DNA from: Pseudomonadota bacterium
GTDB taxonomy: Bacteria; Desulfobacterota; Desulfobulbia; Desulfobulbales; Desulfocapsaceae
Length of the DNA stretch: 64,000 nt
NCBI GenBank assembly: GCA_023412495.1
Contig: JAEYNP010000105.1
Coordinates: 62,001 to 126,000 of the forward strand
Direction of reading: 5' to 3'
Both the position numbers and the translations under genes were made by a program. Below the pieces are notes generated by a model. The model was not told where the DNA came from and made no database searches. It saw nothing but the letters and a program-made list of their open reading frames with translations. Position 1 is the first letter of the stretch; every line of letters starts with the position of its first letter. This document shows, piece by piece, positions 44,293 through 52,953 of this stretch.

Positions 44293-44320
44293 GTGAGTAA
44301 AACAATACTCACTTATTTTT
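44293..44320 (+). terminator. Hairpin with T run after the sigma-54 activator gene
   Basis: GTGAGTA/TACTCAC seven-base stem with six-base loop, then TTATTTTT on the plus strand. It lies immediately after the stop of the minus-strand activator; the T run suits plus-strand transcripts, so its direction is doubtful. Confidence 0.3.
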
Positions 44321-46457
44321 CAAGCAGACCAAGCTCGCGCATTTTCAGGTACAGGGTCTTCCTTTGGATGCCGAGCAGGGAGGCGACCCTGGTGCGATTC
44401 CAGCGACAGGCGGTAAGGTGCCTGAGGAGAAACTCCCGCTCGAAGTTGCGGATTGCTTCCCTTAAGGGAACGGCAGCGGCGGGGGCTGACGGGCCTTCCT
44501 CCGCCTCCGCCGTTTTACCCTCCCTTCCCGGGAATTCAAGGATATTGAGGTTGACGTAGCGTTGGATGGTGTTCTCCAGCTCACGGACGTTACCCGGCCA
44601 GCTGTGGCCCATCAGCTTCTCCAGGTCATGGCCGGAGAGCAGTGCCGGACTGCCGGGCCGATGGTATTTCTGCAGGAAGTGTTCGACCAGCAGAGGGAGG
44701 TCTTCACGCCGCACCCGGAGCGGCGGGATGGCAATGGGAATGATGTGGATGCGATAGAAAAAATCTTCGCGCATCCGGCCGCTGTCGAGCAGCGACCGGA
44801 GGTTTCGGTTGGTAGCGGCGATGATCCGCACGTCGGGGAAAACCCGCTGCTGCCCTCCCAGCTGCATATAGCCGTTGCCCTCCAGCACGCGCAGCAGCTT
44901 GACCTGCATGGCCTCGTCGATCTCGCCAAGCTCGTCGAGAAAGAGGGTGCCGTGGTCGGCCTGGGCGAAGAAGCCGGGTTTGTCCTTGTCCGCCCCGGTG
45001 AAGGCGCCCTTGCGGTAGCCGAAAAATTCGCTCTCCATGAGCCCTGCGGGGATCGCGGCACAGTTTACCGGCACAAAGGGTCCCGCCGCCCGGTCGCTCA
45101 TCTCGTGGATGGCTCCCGCCACCAACTCCTTGCCGGTGCCCGATTCGCCGTAGAGGATGACGTTGGCGCTGGTGGCGGCGGCCCGCAGGATGAGCTCGTA
45201 GACCTTCTGCATCCCGAGGCTCTTGCCGATGATGGCGCCGAATTTGTAGCGGTCGCGGATGTTTTCCCGAAGGCGGAGATTCTCCTTGGCCAGGTAGTTT
45301 TCCCGCTCCTTGAGCGCCTCCTCGGCCACCTTACGGTTATGGATGTCGATGATCACCGTCTGTTTCTGCGAAACACAGTGTTCCTCGGCGTAGATAGGCG
45401 AGCTGACCGCATAGTACCAGCGTCTGTCGGCGGGGTGCTGGAACTCGTATTTGACGGTCTGCCCGGTGAATACCTGGTCGGCGTCGCACCAGGGGCAGGG
45501 GGCGTCCAGGCCGTAGAGCCGCCGGTGGCAGGGTAAATCGTTGCCGCCGGCTGCCGCCTCCTTCTGCTTGCGGTTCATGAAAACCAGCCTGTGGTCCCGC
45601 GTGCAGATATAAATATAACCTTCGAAGGCCTCGAGAATGCCGGTCAACCGCGAGGTGGACTCCAGGAGCTTTCTTCGGGCGATCTTCAGCGAGGAGATGT
45701 CGAGCATGGAGGCCACGCTGGCCTCCGTTCCGGCAATCAGGTCGACCCGCAGGAAGATCTCCTTGCATGCCCCGGACTTATCCCTCAAGGTAAACTCATA
45801 TTCGACGGGGATATTGCCGTTGCCGCGCCGTCGAGCCACGTGATAGCGCATCATCCGCTCGAGATCCTCGGGTTTGGCGATCAGGACCGGCCACTTGATC
45901 TTCCCCTCCAGTTCCTCCTTGCTGTAGCCGGTGAGCGTGAGCGCCCGTTCGTTGGCGAGCGAAATGGTGGTGTCGCCTTCGAAGATGATGGTGGCGTTGC
46001 CGGTATTCTCGAAGACGCTGCGGTAGCGTTCGGCGCTCTGCTGCAGGGCCGCCTCGATCTCCTTCTGCCGGCTGATGTCCTCGATGAAGCCTTCGAAGTA
46101 GCGGATGCTGCCGGACTCGTCTTTCGCGGCACGCACATGCAGCCTGCAGTCAAAGGGGGATCCGTCCTTTTTCTTCCAGCGGGTCTCGAAATGGAGAGGA
46201 TCGCTTTCAGCCTGCTGCTGCAAAAACTGCAGCCGCATCTGCGGGTCCTCGTACAGTTCCGATGCCGACTTGGCGGTCTGCGTGGCGTAATCTTCGAAAT
46301 CGGCATACCCCAGCATCTCGGCGAAGGCCTGGTTGCCGGTGAGGACCCTGCCTTCCGGGGTGGTCCTGATGATGCCGATCGGGGCCAAGCGAAACATTTC
46401 CCGGTATTGCAGCAATTCTTCCCGGAATTGGAAATCGTCTCGCTCTTCGGTCGTCAT
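44313..46457 (-). CDS. Sigma-54-dependent transcriptional activator with PAS sensor domains
   Basis: 714 residues from ATG 46457, chosen for GGGGAGG upstream. Three PAS domains (about 15-135, 140-260 and 275-375), the third with a Cys-rich loop (residues in PCHRRLYGLDAPCPWC), then an AAA+ domain with Walker A GESGTGKE, GAFTGA (contacts sigma-54), Walker B TLFLDELGE and R-finger region, and a Fis-type helix-turn-helix at the end (RTRVASLLGIQRKTLYLKMRELGL). It probably activates the acyl-CoA ligase promoter next door. The Cys cluster could bind metal or sense redox; unproven. Confidence 0.93.
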   Translation of the reverse strand: MTTEERDDFQFREELLQYREMFRLAPIGIIRTTPEGRVLTGNQAFAEMLGYADFEDYATQTAKSASELYEDPQMRLQFLQQQAESDPLHFETRWKKKDGSPFDCRLHVRAAKDESGSIRYFEGFIEDISRQKEIEAALQQSAERYRSVFENTGNATIIFEGDTTISLANERALTLTGYSKEELEGKIKWPVLIAKPEDLERMMRYHVARRRGNGNIPVEYEFTLRDKSGACKEIFLRVDLIAGTEASVASMLDISSLKIARRKLLESTSRLTGILEAFEGYIYICTRDHRLVFMNRKQKEAAAGGNDLPCHRRLYGLDAPCPWCDADQVFTGQTVKYEFQHPADRRWYYAVSSPIYAEEHCVSQKQTVIIDIHNRKVAEEALKERENYLAKENLRLRENIRDRYKFGAIIGKSLGMQKVYELILRAAATSANVILYGESGTGKELVAGAIHEMSDRAAGPFVPVNCAAIPAGLMESEFFGYRKGAFTGADKDKPGFFAQADHGTLFLDELGEIDEAMQVKLLRVLEGNGYMQLGGQQRVFPDVRIIAATNRNLRSLLDSGRMREDFFYRIHIIPIAIPPLRVRREDLPLLVEHFLQKYHRPGSPALLSGHDLEKLMGHSWPGNVRELENTIQRYVNLNILEFPGREGKTAEAEEGPSAPAAAVPLREAIRNFEREFLLRHLTACRWNRTRVASLLGIQRKTLYLKMRELGLLEK

Positions 46458-46473
46458 CCCCGCACCTCCCCTT

Positions 46474-47019
46474 TCACTCCAGGCCCGGAACCGGCCAGCC
46501 AAGTTTTCTCGCAAACCCGTAGAGATCCGCCATGTAGGCCGCCGCCTCCGGACTCCCCTCGACGGGCGCCCAGGGGGCGAAATCCTTGTCGGTCTGCGCC
46601 TCGTATGGGCCGGGCTTGACCTCGAAGAGGACGGTGTCCGGCTGCAGGGCCAAAAAGGTATGAAGCACCCCCGGCTCGAAGTCGATGCCGAAGGCCGCGG
46701 TCCCTGCGGCGAAGATCATGGCCTCCTCAACCTTGCCGGTTGCGTCGAAGATGAAGGTGAGGATCGCCCCCTGCAGGACGAGGATCGATTCCGCCTTGGG
46801 TGGATCGAGATGCCGGTGGGGCCGGACATAGCTGTACGGCTGAACGGCGTTCAGCATGCGGTGCAGGTTCGCGTCGGGGGCCTTGTGCAAGGGCAGGATG
46901 ATTCGGCGCCGGGGGCTCTGCCGGGAGGCCTCGACCGCCCGCCGGACCAGGTCGCTGCCGATGATGGTGGCGGGAGTTTGCGGCGCCCCGAGGGCCTTGG
47001 GGTGGGCTTTTTCGTTCAT
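46474..47019 (-). CDS. WbuC-family cupin metalloprotein
   Basis: 181 residues, with cupin signature: HRHLDPPKAESILVLQGAILTFIFD and GVLHTFLALQP carry the metal-ligand His/Glu positions. Family members are small cupins near sugar/LPS genes; the substrate is not settled. ATG 47019 overlaps the NudC stop (ATGA), so the two are coupled; the sigma-54 activator starts 16 bases downstream of its stop. Confidence 0.85.
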   Translation of the reverse strand: MNEKAHPKALGAPQTPATIIGSDLVRRAVEASRQSPRRRIILPLHKAPDANLHRMLNAVQPYSYVRPHRHLDPPKAESILVLQGAILTFIFDATGKVEEAMIFAAGTAAFGIDFEPGVLHTFLALQPDTVLFEVKPGPYEAQTDKDFAPWAPVEGSPEAAAYMADLYGFARKLGWPVPGLE

Positions 47020-47873
47020 GATGATTTCCCGGCCCGGGCCGTGATGAAGTTGTCGATGAGCAGCCGGGCGATCGAGACCTTCGACGGCAGCGGTGGCAGG
47101 TTCTCGATCCCGAACCAGTCGGCCGCCTCGATCTCCTCGTCGTCGATGCGGATCTCCCCGCCCGCGTAAGCGGCGGTAAAACCGATCATGAGCGAATGGG
47201 GAAAGGGCCAGGGCTGGCTGGCCACATAGCGGATATCGTCGATTTCTATGGCGGTTTCCTCGAAGACCTCCCTCCTCACCGCCTCTTCCAGGGTCTCGCC
47301 CGGCTCCACGAAGCCGGCCAGGGTGGAGTACATGCCCCCCGGAAACCGGGGGGCGCGGGCCAGGAGGATCCTGTCATCCCGCACCACCGCCATGATCACC
47401 GCCGGCGACAGCCGGGGATGGCTGATCAGGCCGCAGCTCGGGCACTCCCGGGCCAGCTCGGCGCTGCGGTCGGCCATCGCCGTGCCGCATCTGCCGCAGA
47501 AACGGTGTTCGCGCTGCCAGTGGACGATCTGCAGGGCCCGGCCGGCCAGGGCGAGCCGATCCTCGTCAATGGCGCCGAAGAGCCTGCGCAGGCCGCAGAA
47601 CTCCATGCCGGAAGGGGCTTCGCAGCCCTCCGCCAGTTCCGCTACAAGGCAGTCGGTCGTCCCATGGCGCCCAAGATACCGGGTGAAGATAACAGGCAGG
47701 CCGAGTTCTTCGGGAGACCGACTATTGATCGCGAGCAAATCCCTGTCAATAACTTGGACCAAGACCCTGTCGCGGCTGAAGACGAACCAGAGGACTGGAG
47801 AAGAGATCGAACCGCTCGGCCGGATGCCGGGGTGAAAGGGGATTTTCAGCGAAAAAGGGTATTGTTTTGGCAT
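47016..47873 (-). CDS. nudC: NADH/NAD+ pyrophosphatase (NudC)
   Basis: 285 residues. Zinc site CGRCG...CPSCG (residues about 125-145), Nudix box GFVEPGETLEEAVRREVFEETAIEI in the order G-x5-E-x7-REUxEExGU, and the NudC signature SQPWPFPHS. It splits NAD(H) to NMN(H) and AMP, and related enzymes de-cap NAD-RNA. First gene of a coupled unit with the cupin. Confidence 0.95.
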   Translation of the reverse strand: MPKQYPFSLKIPFHPGIRPSGSISSPVLWFVFSRDRVLVQVIDRDLLAINSRSPEELGLPVIFTRYLGRHGTTDCLVAELAEGCEAPSGMEFCGLRRLFGAIDEDRLALAGRALQIVHWQREHRFCGRCGTAMADRSAELARECPSCGLISHPRLSPAVIMAVVRDDRILLARAPRFPGGMYSTLAGFVEPGETLEEAVRREVFEETAIEIDDIRYVASQPWPFPHSLMIGFTAAYAGGEIRIDDEEIEAADWFGIENLPPLPSKVSIARLLIDNFITARAGKSS

Positions 47874-48105
47874 TGTCCGTTCCTACGGATGTTTTCCTGA
47901 GCCGACCGATTACCTGTTGATGTATTGACATTCCGATGGTAAAAAGTCAAGGTGGACTCATGATTATATAAATGATATGCTGCAGTTAGTCCCTCAGCCA
48001 CTTTTTCGTGGACAATGAGCCGCAGAATCCGGATAATTATTGATAATTACAGGGATAGGGGGCTGTGCTGGGCCTGACTGCTAGTCGAAATACTTGGGGG
48101 AGAAC
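47874..48105. other. Divergent gap between nudC and the response regulator
   Basis: About 230 bases with no gene. AT-rich in the middle (ATTATATAAATGATATG near 47965). Both promoters are expected here; no clear boxes were assigned. Confidence 0.4.
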
Positions 48106-48681
48106 GTGAAAATACTCATTGCTGAAGATGAATTTACCACCCGGATGATGGTCCAGGTCTGCCTTGAGAATTGGGGCTACCGCGTGGAGAGCGTGACCAA
48201 CGGGAATGAGGCCTGGGCGGTTCTCCGCAAGCCGGATGCGCCGCAGATCGCCATTCTCGACTGGGAAATGCCCGAGCTGGACGGGGTCGAGCTGTGCCGC
48301 AGGGTGAAGGAGATGGAGTCGGGCACCCCACCCTATGTCATCCTGCTCACCGCCAGGGACAGCAAGACCGATATCGTCGCAGGCTTTGACGCCGGCGCCG
48401 ACGACTATATGACCAAACCCTTCAATGACAACGAGCTTCGGGCGCGGGTCAGGGTGGCGGAACGGCTGGTGCGGACCCAGTCGTCGCTGTCGGAGTCGGT
48501 CGCCGAATTGAAGGAGGCTTTGAACCAGCTGGAGATGCTGGAGACCGGTATCGAGGTCTGCCCCGAATGCTGTAAGATCCTGAGTCCCTACGACGGGGAA
48601 TGGCACAGCTTCCGGGATATCCTGGATAATGGTGCCGACCCGCGCTTTATCGTCAAAACCTGCCCTGGATGCCGCAAATAG
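48106..48681 (+). CDS. Response regulator with C-terminal Cys-rich segment
   Basis: 191 residues from GTG 48106, chosen for GGGGGAG directly upstream (an in-frame TTG 12 bases earlier is less likely). Receiver domain: AEDE acidic pocket, phosphorylated Asp in LDWEMPELDG, TAR and the Lys in DYMTKPF. The C-terminus has no known output domain; after a helical stretch it carries CPECC and later CPGC, a possible zinc-ribbon. No histidine kinase is adjacent. Likely a single-domain or protein-interaction regulator. Confidence 0.9.
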   Translation: MKILIAEDEFTTRMMVQVCLENWGYRVESVTNGNEAWAVLRKPDAPQIAILDWEMPELDGVELCRRVKEMESGTPPYVILLTARDSKTDIVAGFDAGADDYMTKPFNDNELRARVRVAERLVRTQSSLSESVAELKEALNQLEMLETGIEVCPECCKILSPYDGEWHSFRDILDNGADPRFIVKTCPGCRK

Positions 48682-48977
48682 AAGGATATTCGGTAAACGA
48701 TTTCCTGGAAGATCGGACCCGGGAGCGTCTGTTGATGTTCTTCTGCTGAGCGGAGCGTCGAAAATCGGTTTTGAAATCGAAATCGGGGCCGGGTTCACCC
48801 GTTCATCTCGATTTTCAATAGCGATCCGGATTCGATTTCGACTGGTTTCCTCAAGATGGATCGGGCCCCCTGATCGCATCGTCGCGTCTATATGCGAGAT
48901 TCAGAAAGGCCGAGGCTGATTCGGCCTTGTGTGGCGGTAAGTAGCAAAAGGCGGCATATCGCAGTTTCCGATGTTGT
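48682..48977. other. Gap with CGATTT-type repeat
   Basis: About 300 bases. At 48757-48845 there are CGAAAATCGG, GAAATCGAAATCGG and GGATTCGATTTCGA words forming imperfect arms, the same word family as 30920 and 41351. The rest to 48977 shows no gene. Confidence 0.5.
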
Positions 48978-49123
48978 TAGGAGCCTGTCGGATTATGCCC
49001 TTTTTCCCCATATCTTCGTTAAACTCCAAAAAATTATCCTCGGGTATTAAGTATATGCCTTCGGTAATTTTTTCGAGTTTGCCTCGATCTGAGAAAAAAT
49101 TGCTATAATCCGACAGGCTCCTA
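48978..49123. mobile_element. 146-bp MITE-like element, intact copy
   Basis: Perfect 19-base terminal inverted repeats: TAGGAGCCTGTCGGATTAT at 48978-48996 and its complement at 49105-49123. No transposase inside. A second, diverged copy in the same orientation lies at 50131-50273, so the gene 49184-50131 sits between two direct copies; a solo arm is at 10651. Short, non-coding and terminally inverted as in MITEs; mobility is inferred. Confidence 0.75.
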
Positions 49124-49183
49124 GTGTCAAACAAATGAGGAGGATTTCACCCAGAGACAAACAAGAATCGCAGGAGGACAAAC

Positions 49184-50131
49184 ATGAAAGCAACTGCAAG
49201 TCTCAGCAGGCCCTATTCCTGGAAAACCCCGCGTGAACATCTCGTTTCCGCCTGGAGGACCTTCAACACCAGTCTCGATACGGTCTTCTACGACGTGGGC
49301 TGCCTGTCGCAGCCGGAACGGATGTGGCTTTCCACGCATAACAATCCGGAAGGGTCGATCCTTGTCGTTTATCCGGCTTCCGCCGGCAAAGAGATCCGTA
49401 ACCTGGCGCCGAAAGATTTTGTGGAGGAGCAGAGCAATACAGCCGAGGCAGAAACCATCGATACGGTGGTAGTGGCCGGCGTCGGCAGCTCGGCCATAGG
49501 CACGGCGGCTTTGGCGCGGAGCGTGGCCGATCAGCGCGGCCGGCCCGCTGCCGGAATCGTTTCGGGCCTGGGTATGGCCGATCTCCTGTCAGAGGCTTTG
49601 GGCGGCTGGTTCGTTCTCGGCGCGCATAACAGAATGCGCGATAACTACGCGAAGATGCTCGACGCCTTGGGCATCAAGGATCATGTCAGGGATCAGGAAA
49701 CACACGAAGATATCAAGAGCGAACTCCGGGCGGCCGACATCAGGGAAGAACGGTTCATTTACGGCAGTCCCGACTCCACCGCGCTCCTCTACCTCCTGCT
49801 CAAGCTCGGACCGAAGGTAAAGCTGCTGGTCGGCCACAGCAAGGGAAACTACAGCATCGAAAACGCCATGGCGGGATGGATAGCGGAATGCAAGGAGAAC
49901 GGCTCCCCGCTCCCCGACAAACTTTGCATCGTTACATTGGGTGCCGTGCTCCGGTTTCCTGCGGAATGCACCGATGTGCACCAGTTCATCGGAAGACTCG
50001 ATTATTTCGGGGAAATGAATTCCCGTCCCGGCCTGGATCGCACCTGCGTGCCCTGGGCATGGCATTCCCTGAACACCGGGCTGCCCGGTCACCTGTCGCT
50101 GAAAACGGCCTTGGCATCCTTGGAGTGCTGA
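49184..50131 (+). CDS. Hypothetical alpha/beta-hydrolase-like protein (GHSKG motif)
   Basis: 315 residues with AGGAGG upstream of ATG 49184. No signal peptide. LLVGHSKGNYSIENA matches a GxSxG-type nucleophile elbow (Ser with Lys next to it), and VVVAGVGSSAIGTAALARSVA is Gly/Ala-rich. A hydrolase fold is likely but the family is not one I recognise. It lies between two direct copies of the MITE-like element, and the stop overlaps the left end of the second. Confidence 0.65.
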   Translation: MKATASLSRPYSWKTPREHLVSAWRTFNTSLDTVFYDVGCLSQPERMWLSTHNNPEGSILVVYPASAGKEIRNLAPKDFVEEQSNTAEAETIDTVVVAGVGSSAIGTAALARSVADQRGRPAAGIVSGLGMADLLSEALGGWFVLGAHNRMRDNYAKMLDALGIKDHVRDQETHEDIKSELRAADIREERFIYGSPDSTALLYLLLKLGPKVKLLVGHSKGNYSIENAMAGWIAECKENGSPLPDKLCIVTLGAVLRFPAECTDVHQFIGRLDYFGEMNSRPGLDRTCVPWAWHSLNTGLPGHLSLKTALASLEC

Positions 50132-50273
50132 GGACGGTTCACGGGTTATGCCCTTTTTCCCCATCTCTTCGTTAAACTCGAAAAAAAATCCTTGGAATAT
50201 TAATTATATGCCTCCGGAATTTTTCGAGTTTGCCTCGATCTGAGAAAAAATGGCCCTAACCCGACAGGCTCCT
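50131..50273. mobile_element. MITE-like element, diverged copy
   Basis: Interior closely follows 48978-49123 (ATGCCCTTTTTCCCCAT, then CTCGAT..GAGAAAAAAT) and it ends CCCGACAGGCTCCT; the left end is degenerate (AGGACGGTTCACGGGTTATG). Same orientation as the first copy. Confidence 0.75.
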
Positions 50274-50362
50274 GGCGAACGAGTGTTTACGGATTCAGAT
50301 CTACCTTGTTCGGGTTCGGGGAGACGAGGAAACGATCGGTTGCAGGCGAGTCTGTTTGAGGA

Positions 50363-50638
50363 TCACATCCCCACCGCGAACATCGCCTCCAGATCGTGGC
50401 GGGAGTAGGCCTTGAAAGCGAGCATGGTCTCGGTTTTCAGGATCGGTTGTATCGCCCGCATCTTGGTGGTGACGAGCGTCGCCAGGTCTTCATTGGTGGC
50501 GACCCGGACAATGGCCACCAGATCGTACTGGCCGCTCACCGAGTAGACCTCGGAGATGCCCGGAATTTTTTCCAGCTGCTCAGCCACTTCGTTGATCTTT
50601 GTCCGCTCGACGTTCATGAGGATGATTGAGGTGACCAT
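50363..50638 (-). CDS. Lrp/AsnC-type ligand-binding (RAM) domain protein
   Basis: 91 residues from ATG 50638, chosen for AAGGAG upstream. It is only the RAM effector-binding domain (TKINEVAEQLEKIPGISEVYSVSGQYDLVAIV) with no DNA-binding helix-turn-helix. Such stand-alone proteins bind amino acids and may oligomerise with or sequester Lrp-type regulators. The sequence upstream of the start does not look coding. Confidence 0.88.
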   Translation of the reverse strand: MVTSIILMNVERTKINEVAEQLEKIPGISEVYSVSGQYDLVAIVRVATNEDLATLVTTKMRAIQPILKTETMLAFKAYSRHDLEAMFAVGM

Positions 50639-50837
50639 GCGCTCTCCTTGGTAATCGAAATAGTAGGTGTCCGTCCTGTCGAAATAGTATTGGCCTGGGC
50701 TGCTGCCACGAGCATAGTAGCTTGTTTGGCCTCGATTGACAATTGATGGACTTGTAAAAAGTCCCATCTCCTTCGTTGCAGGTCTGAAACGGCGCTTCGC
50801 TGCACCATTTGTACTACCAAAGCCCTATTCAGGCACA

Positions 50838-50912
50838 CGCCTCGTATACTCGAACTTCTCCAGAGTCCATTTCCACGGGCTGAGCACTTTTTACGGCTTT
50901 ATCACAATTGCG
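50838..50912 (-). repeat. ~75-bp dispersed repeat, copy 2
   Basis: Reverse complement matches 42053-42127 (GTAAAAAGTGCTC, CGTGGA.ATGGACTCTGGA and TATACGAG). It occupies most of the 50639-50939 gap, which otherwise shows nothing. Confidence 0.75.
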
Positions 50913-50939
50913 GGTACGGGAAAATGCCGGCTGCTTCGA

Positions 50940-51395
50940 TCAGGAGGAATACAGGACCAGACCGTGATCTTCGCCGTCCAGTTCCTCGTCGATTATTGCC
51001 GCGATCCTCTCCCAGTCCCCGCCGGCCAGCCCCGCGCCGATCTTTGGGTAGCCGATCCGTTTGCCGGAGAACTGTTTTTTGATTTTGGCGAAGAGGCGGC
51101 GGAGGGCATCGTAATCGACGAGGACGTCATCGCCGTGGAAGTGAAACTGGGTGTAGCCGTTGACGATGGTTATTTCCCGGTCTTTCCGCATGACCGTGGC
51201 GAAACTGAAGTCGCCGAGCTTGTTCCGGTCGCCTTTGACGGTGACCAGATCGGCGGCATAGGCCTCGGGGAATTCTTCCTGGATGACCCTCGCCACGCCG
51301 GCGCCCATGGAGCAGAAGCAGTTGCAGCCGTGGACGATGACTTCAAAGCGGCCCTGCAGGGCGAGGTCTACGATATCTCCTTGAACTGTGTCCAT
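50940..51395 (-). CDS. Macro-domain (ADP-ribose-binding) protein
   Basis: 151 residues, single macro domain: TVQGDIVDLAL, VHGCNCFCSMGAGVARVI (phosphate-binding loop) and PKIGAGLAGGDWERI. It probably removes or hydrolyses ADP-ribose derivatives. It follows the DsbA-like gene by 18 bases on the same strand. Confidence 0.92.
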   Translation of the reverse strand: MDTVQGDIVDLALQGRFEVIVHGCNCFCSMGAGVARVIQEEFPEAYAADLVTVKGDRNKLGDFSFATVMRKDREITIVNGYTQFHFHGDDVLVDYDALRRLFAKIKKQFSGKRIGYPKIGAGLAGGDWERIAAIIDEELDGEDHGLVLYSS

Positions 51396-51413
51396 ATGTT
51401 TTGCTCCAAAACA

Positions 51414-52043
51414 TTAAAAGAAGGAGTTGCCGGTCTGCTTCTTGCCGGCTATGCCGTAAAAGGTGAGGAGTTCGGCAAGAGTTTCGTATTTCTGGGCGCC
51501 GACCAGCCGGTGCCGGCCAAGGAGGAAAGTCGGCACGGCGGTGATGCCGTGAAAACGGGCATATTCCCAGTCCCTGTCCACCCGTTCGCGATAGGTGCGG
51601 TGGGAGATGACTTCTCCGGCTTCCACCTCCGATAGGCCGGCATTTTTCGCGAGTTCCAGCAGCACCGGAAGTTTTGCGAGATTTTGACCGTCCGCAAAAT
51701 AGGCGGCAAAGGCGGCCTGGTGAAACTCTTCGCCCTTGCCCATATCCTCTGCCCAAAGGCCAAGTTCCTGGGCGAGGCGGCTGTTGTAGGTGCGGGTCCT
51801 TTCGGCAAGAGGCAGGCCGAGTTCCTCGGCGGTCGACCTCAGATGCGCCATGGTGGCGGCGAGCCTCTCCGGCGTCGTCCTGAACAGGTCGGTGAGTAAC
51901 TGCCCCTCCTCGGGGGTTTCAGGATGAAGAGGGAAATTCCGCCAGCGGACGGTGATATCGAATTCGTTCTGCAGTTTTTCAATACGCCCGGTAATGAAGT
52001 AGCACCAGGGTCAGATGTAGTCGGAGAAGATTTCCAGATCCAT
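51414..52043 (-). CDS. DsbA/FrnE-like thiol oxidoreductase, selenoprotein (in-frame UGA at the active site)
   Basis: 209 residues from ATG 52043 with an in-frame TGA (52013-52011) at codon 11, giving SDYI-U-PWCYF: selenocysteine where FrnE/DsbA proteins have the first Cys of the CxxC site (here UPWC). The frame on both sides continues to the stop at 51414 and matches the family: FHQAAFAAYFADGQNL helical domain and cis-Pro loop ITAVPTF. A hairpin fits just after the UGA (CCCUGGU/ACCGGG with a bulged U). Start lacks a strong ribosome site. Without recoding the product begins at internal ATG 51851 and lacks the active site. Likely a cytosolic redox enzyme. Confidence 0.85.
51987..52013 (-). promoter_or_regulatory. 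Candidate bacterial SECIS hairpin for UGA recoding
   Basis: In the mRNA, immediately after UGA, CCCUGGU pairs with ACCGGG with one bulged U and an 11-base loop containing GCUACUUCAUU. This is the position and shape expected for a bSECIS element, although it begins closer to the UGA than in the E. coli fdhF example. Confidence 0.55.
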
Positions 52044-52161
52044 GCGTGTTGCGAGGCGTTGTTGTGATAAGTTTCGGGTTTTTATTCAACATCTTGTGGT
52101 AATTCTCTCATAATAAGTCCTGTTATTGCAAGATCAATGGACCGACGAAGCGGCGGTGTTT

Positions 52162-52953
52162 TCAGGTCCGCGGGGGCGTTTGGTCGGATTCCTGCCGCAC
52201 AATGCGGTGGAGCTTTTTGACCATTTTCTCGTGGTGGCTGCCCTGCCAATAGATTTTGCCGCAGCCGGAACACTGCTTGAACCTGTTGAAATATCTTTTG
52301 GTGAGCGGCTGGAGGCGTTGGATGATTGCCGCCTTGTCGACCTCCGTCAGCATGCCGTTGCAGACGATGCACCGGGTAAAGGGGGCGAGATTGCCCTGCA
52401 GGCGGTAGAGGTGAATGATTTCGGTCAGTTGCTCCTCAGGGTTTTGGCTGCGGACCAGCCGGCCGAAGACCAGTCGGCGGTGTCTCAAAAGATCCTGGTT
52501 TCTTGTGAGGAGGATGCGGCCCTCGCGGGCGGCCCTCCGGAGAGAGTCCTCGGCGGCGGCACCCGGAGCGACCGCCTCGGCGTCGAACCCGGCCATCCGC
52601 AAGAGTCCCGTCAGGCGACCCACATTGATGTCCACCAGGAAGATGCAGGCGGGGAGAGGTTTCGGGCGCAGGAAGGTGGAGACGGTCGGCGGCTGGTCGG
52701 CGGAAAGCGGCTCTATCCTGTAATATTCGCCGTCGTGGGGGATCTTCTCGAAGGACTGGTCCTGCCCGTCCAGGAGGATCCTGCCCACTTCCGTGTGGGG
52801 CACGCCGAGCCCCTCGATTATATCCTTGATTGAAGCGCGGCGGGTAAGCGGATAGACGACCGGATCATGTTCCTGCGGCGGGCGCAGGAGATATTTGGTG
52901 TCACCGTGGAAGCTTAAAAAAATTCTGGCATATTTCAAGGCCGCGGCGGTCAT
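52162..52953 (-). CDS. Mut7-C RNase domain protein with ubiquitin-like N-terminus
   Basis: 263 residues from ATG 52953, which overlaps the LysE stop (ATGA); the longer frame upstream is not coding. N-terminal ubiquitin-like Mut7-C domain (about 5-95), then a PIN-like Mut7-C RNase domain (FLVDINVGRLTGLLRMAGFD, GRILLTRNQDLL) and a C-terminal zinc ribbon (CIVCN...CSGCGKIYWQG). The family is predicted RNase; substrate unknown. Coupled to a LysE-type exporter. Confidence 0.9.
   Translation of the reverse strand: MTAAALKYARIFLSFHGDTKYLLRPPQEHDPVVYPLTRRASIKDIIEGLGVPHTEVGRILLDGQDQSFEKIPHDGEYYRIEPLSADQPPTVSTFLRPKPLPACIFLVDINVGRLTGLLRMAGFDAEAVAPGAAAEDSLRRAAREGRILLTRNQDLLRHRRLVFGRLVRSQNPEEQLTEIIHLYRLQGNLAPFTRCIVCNGMLTEVDKAAIIQRLQPLTKRYFNRFKQCSGCGKIYWQGSHHEKMVKKLHRIVRQESDQTPPRT

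Noticed and set aside
48901..49134. 77-codon minus-strand frame
   Set aside because: It lies across the MITE-like element and its terminal repeat; no ribosome site.
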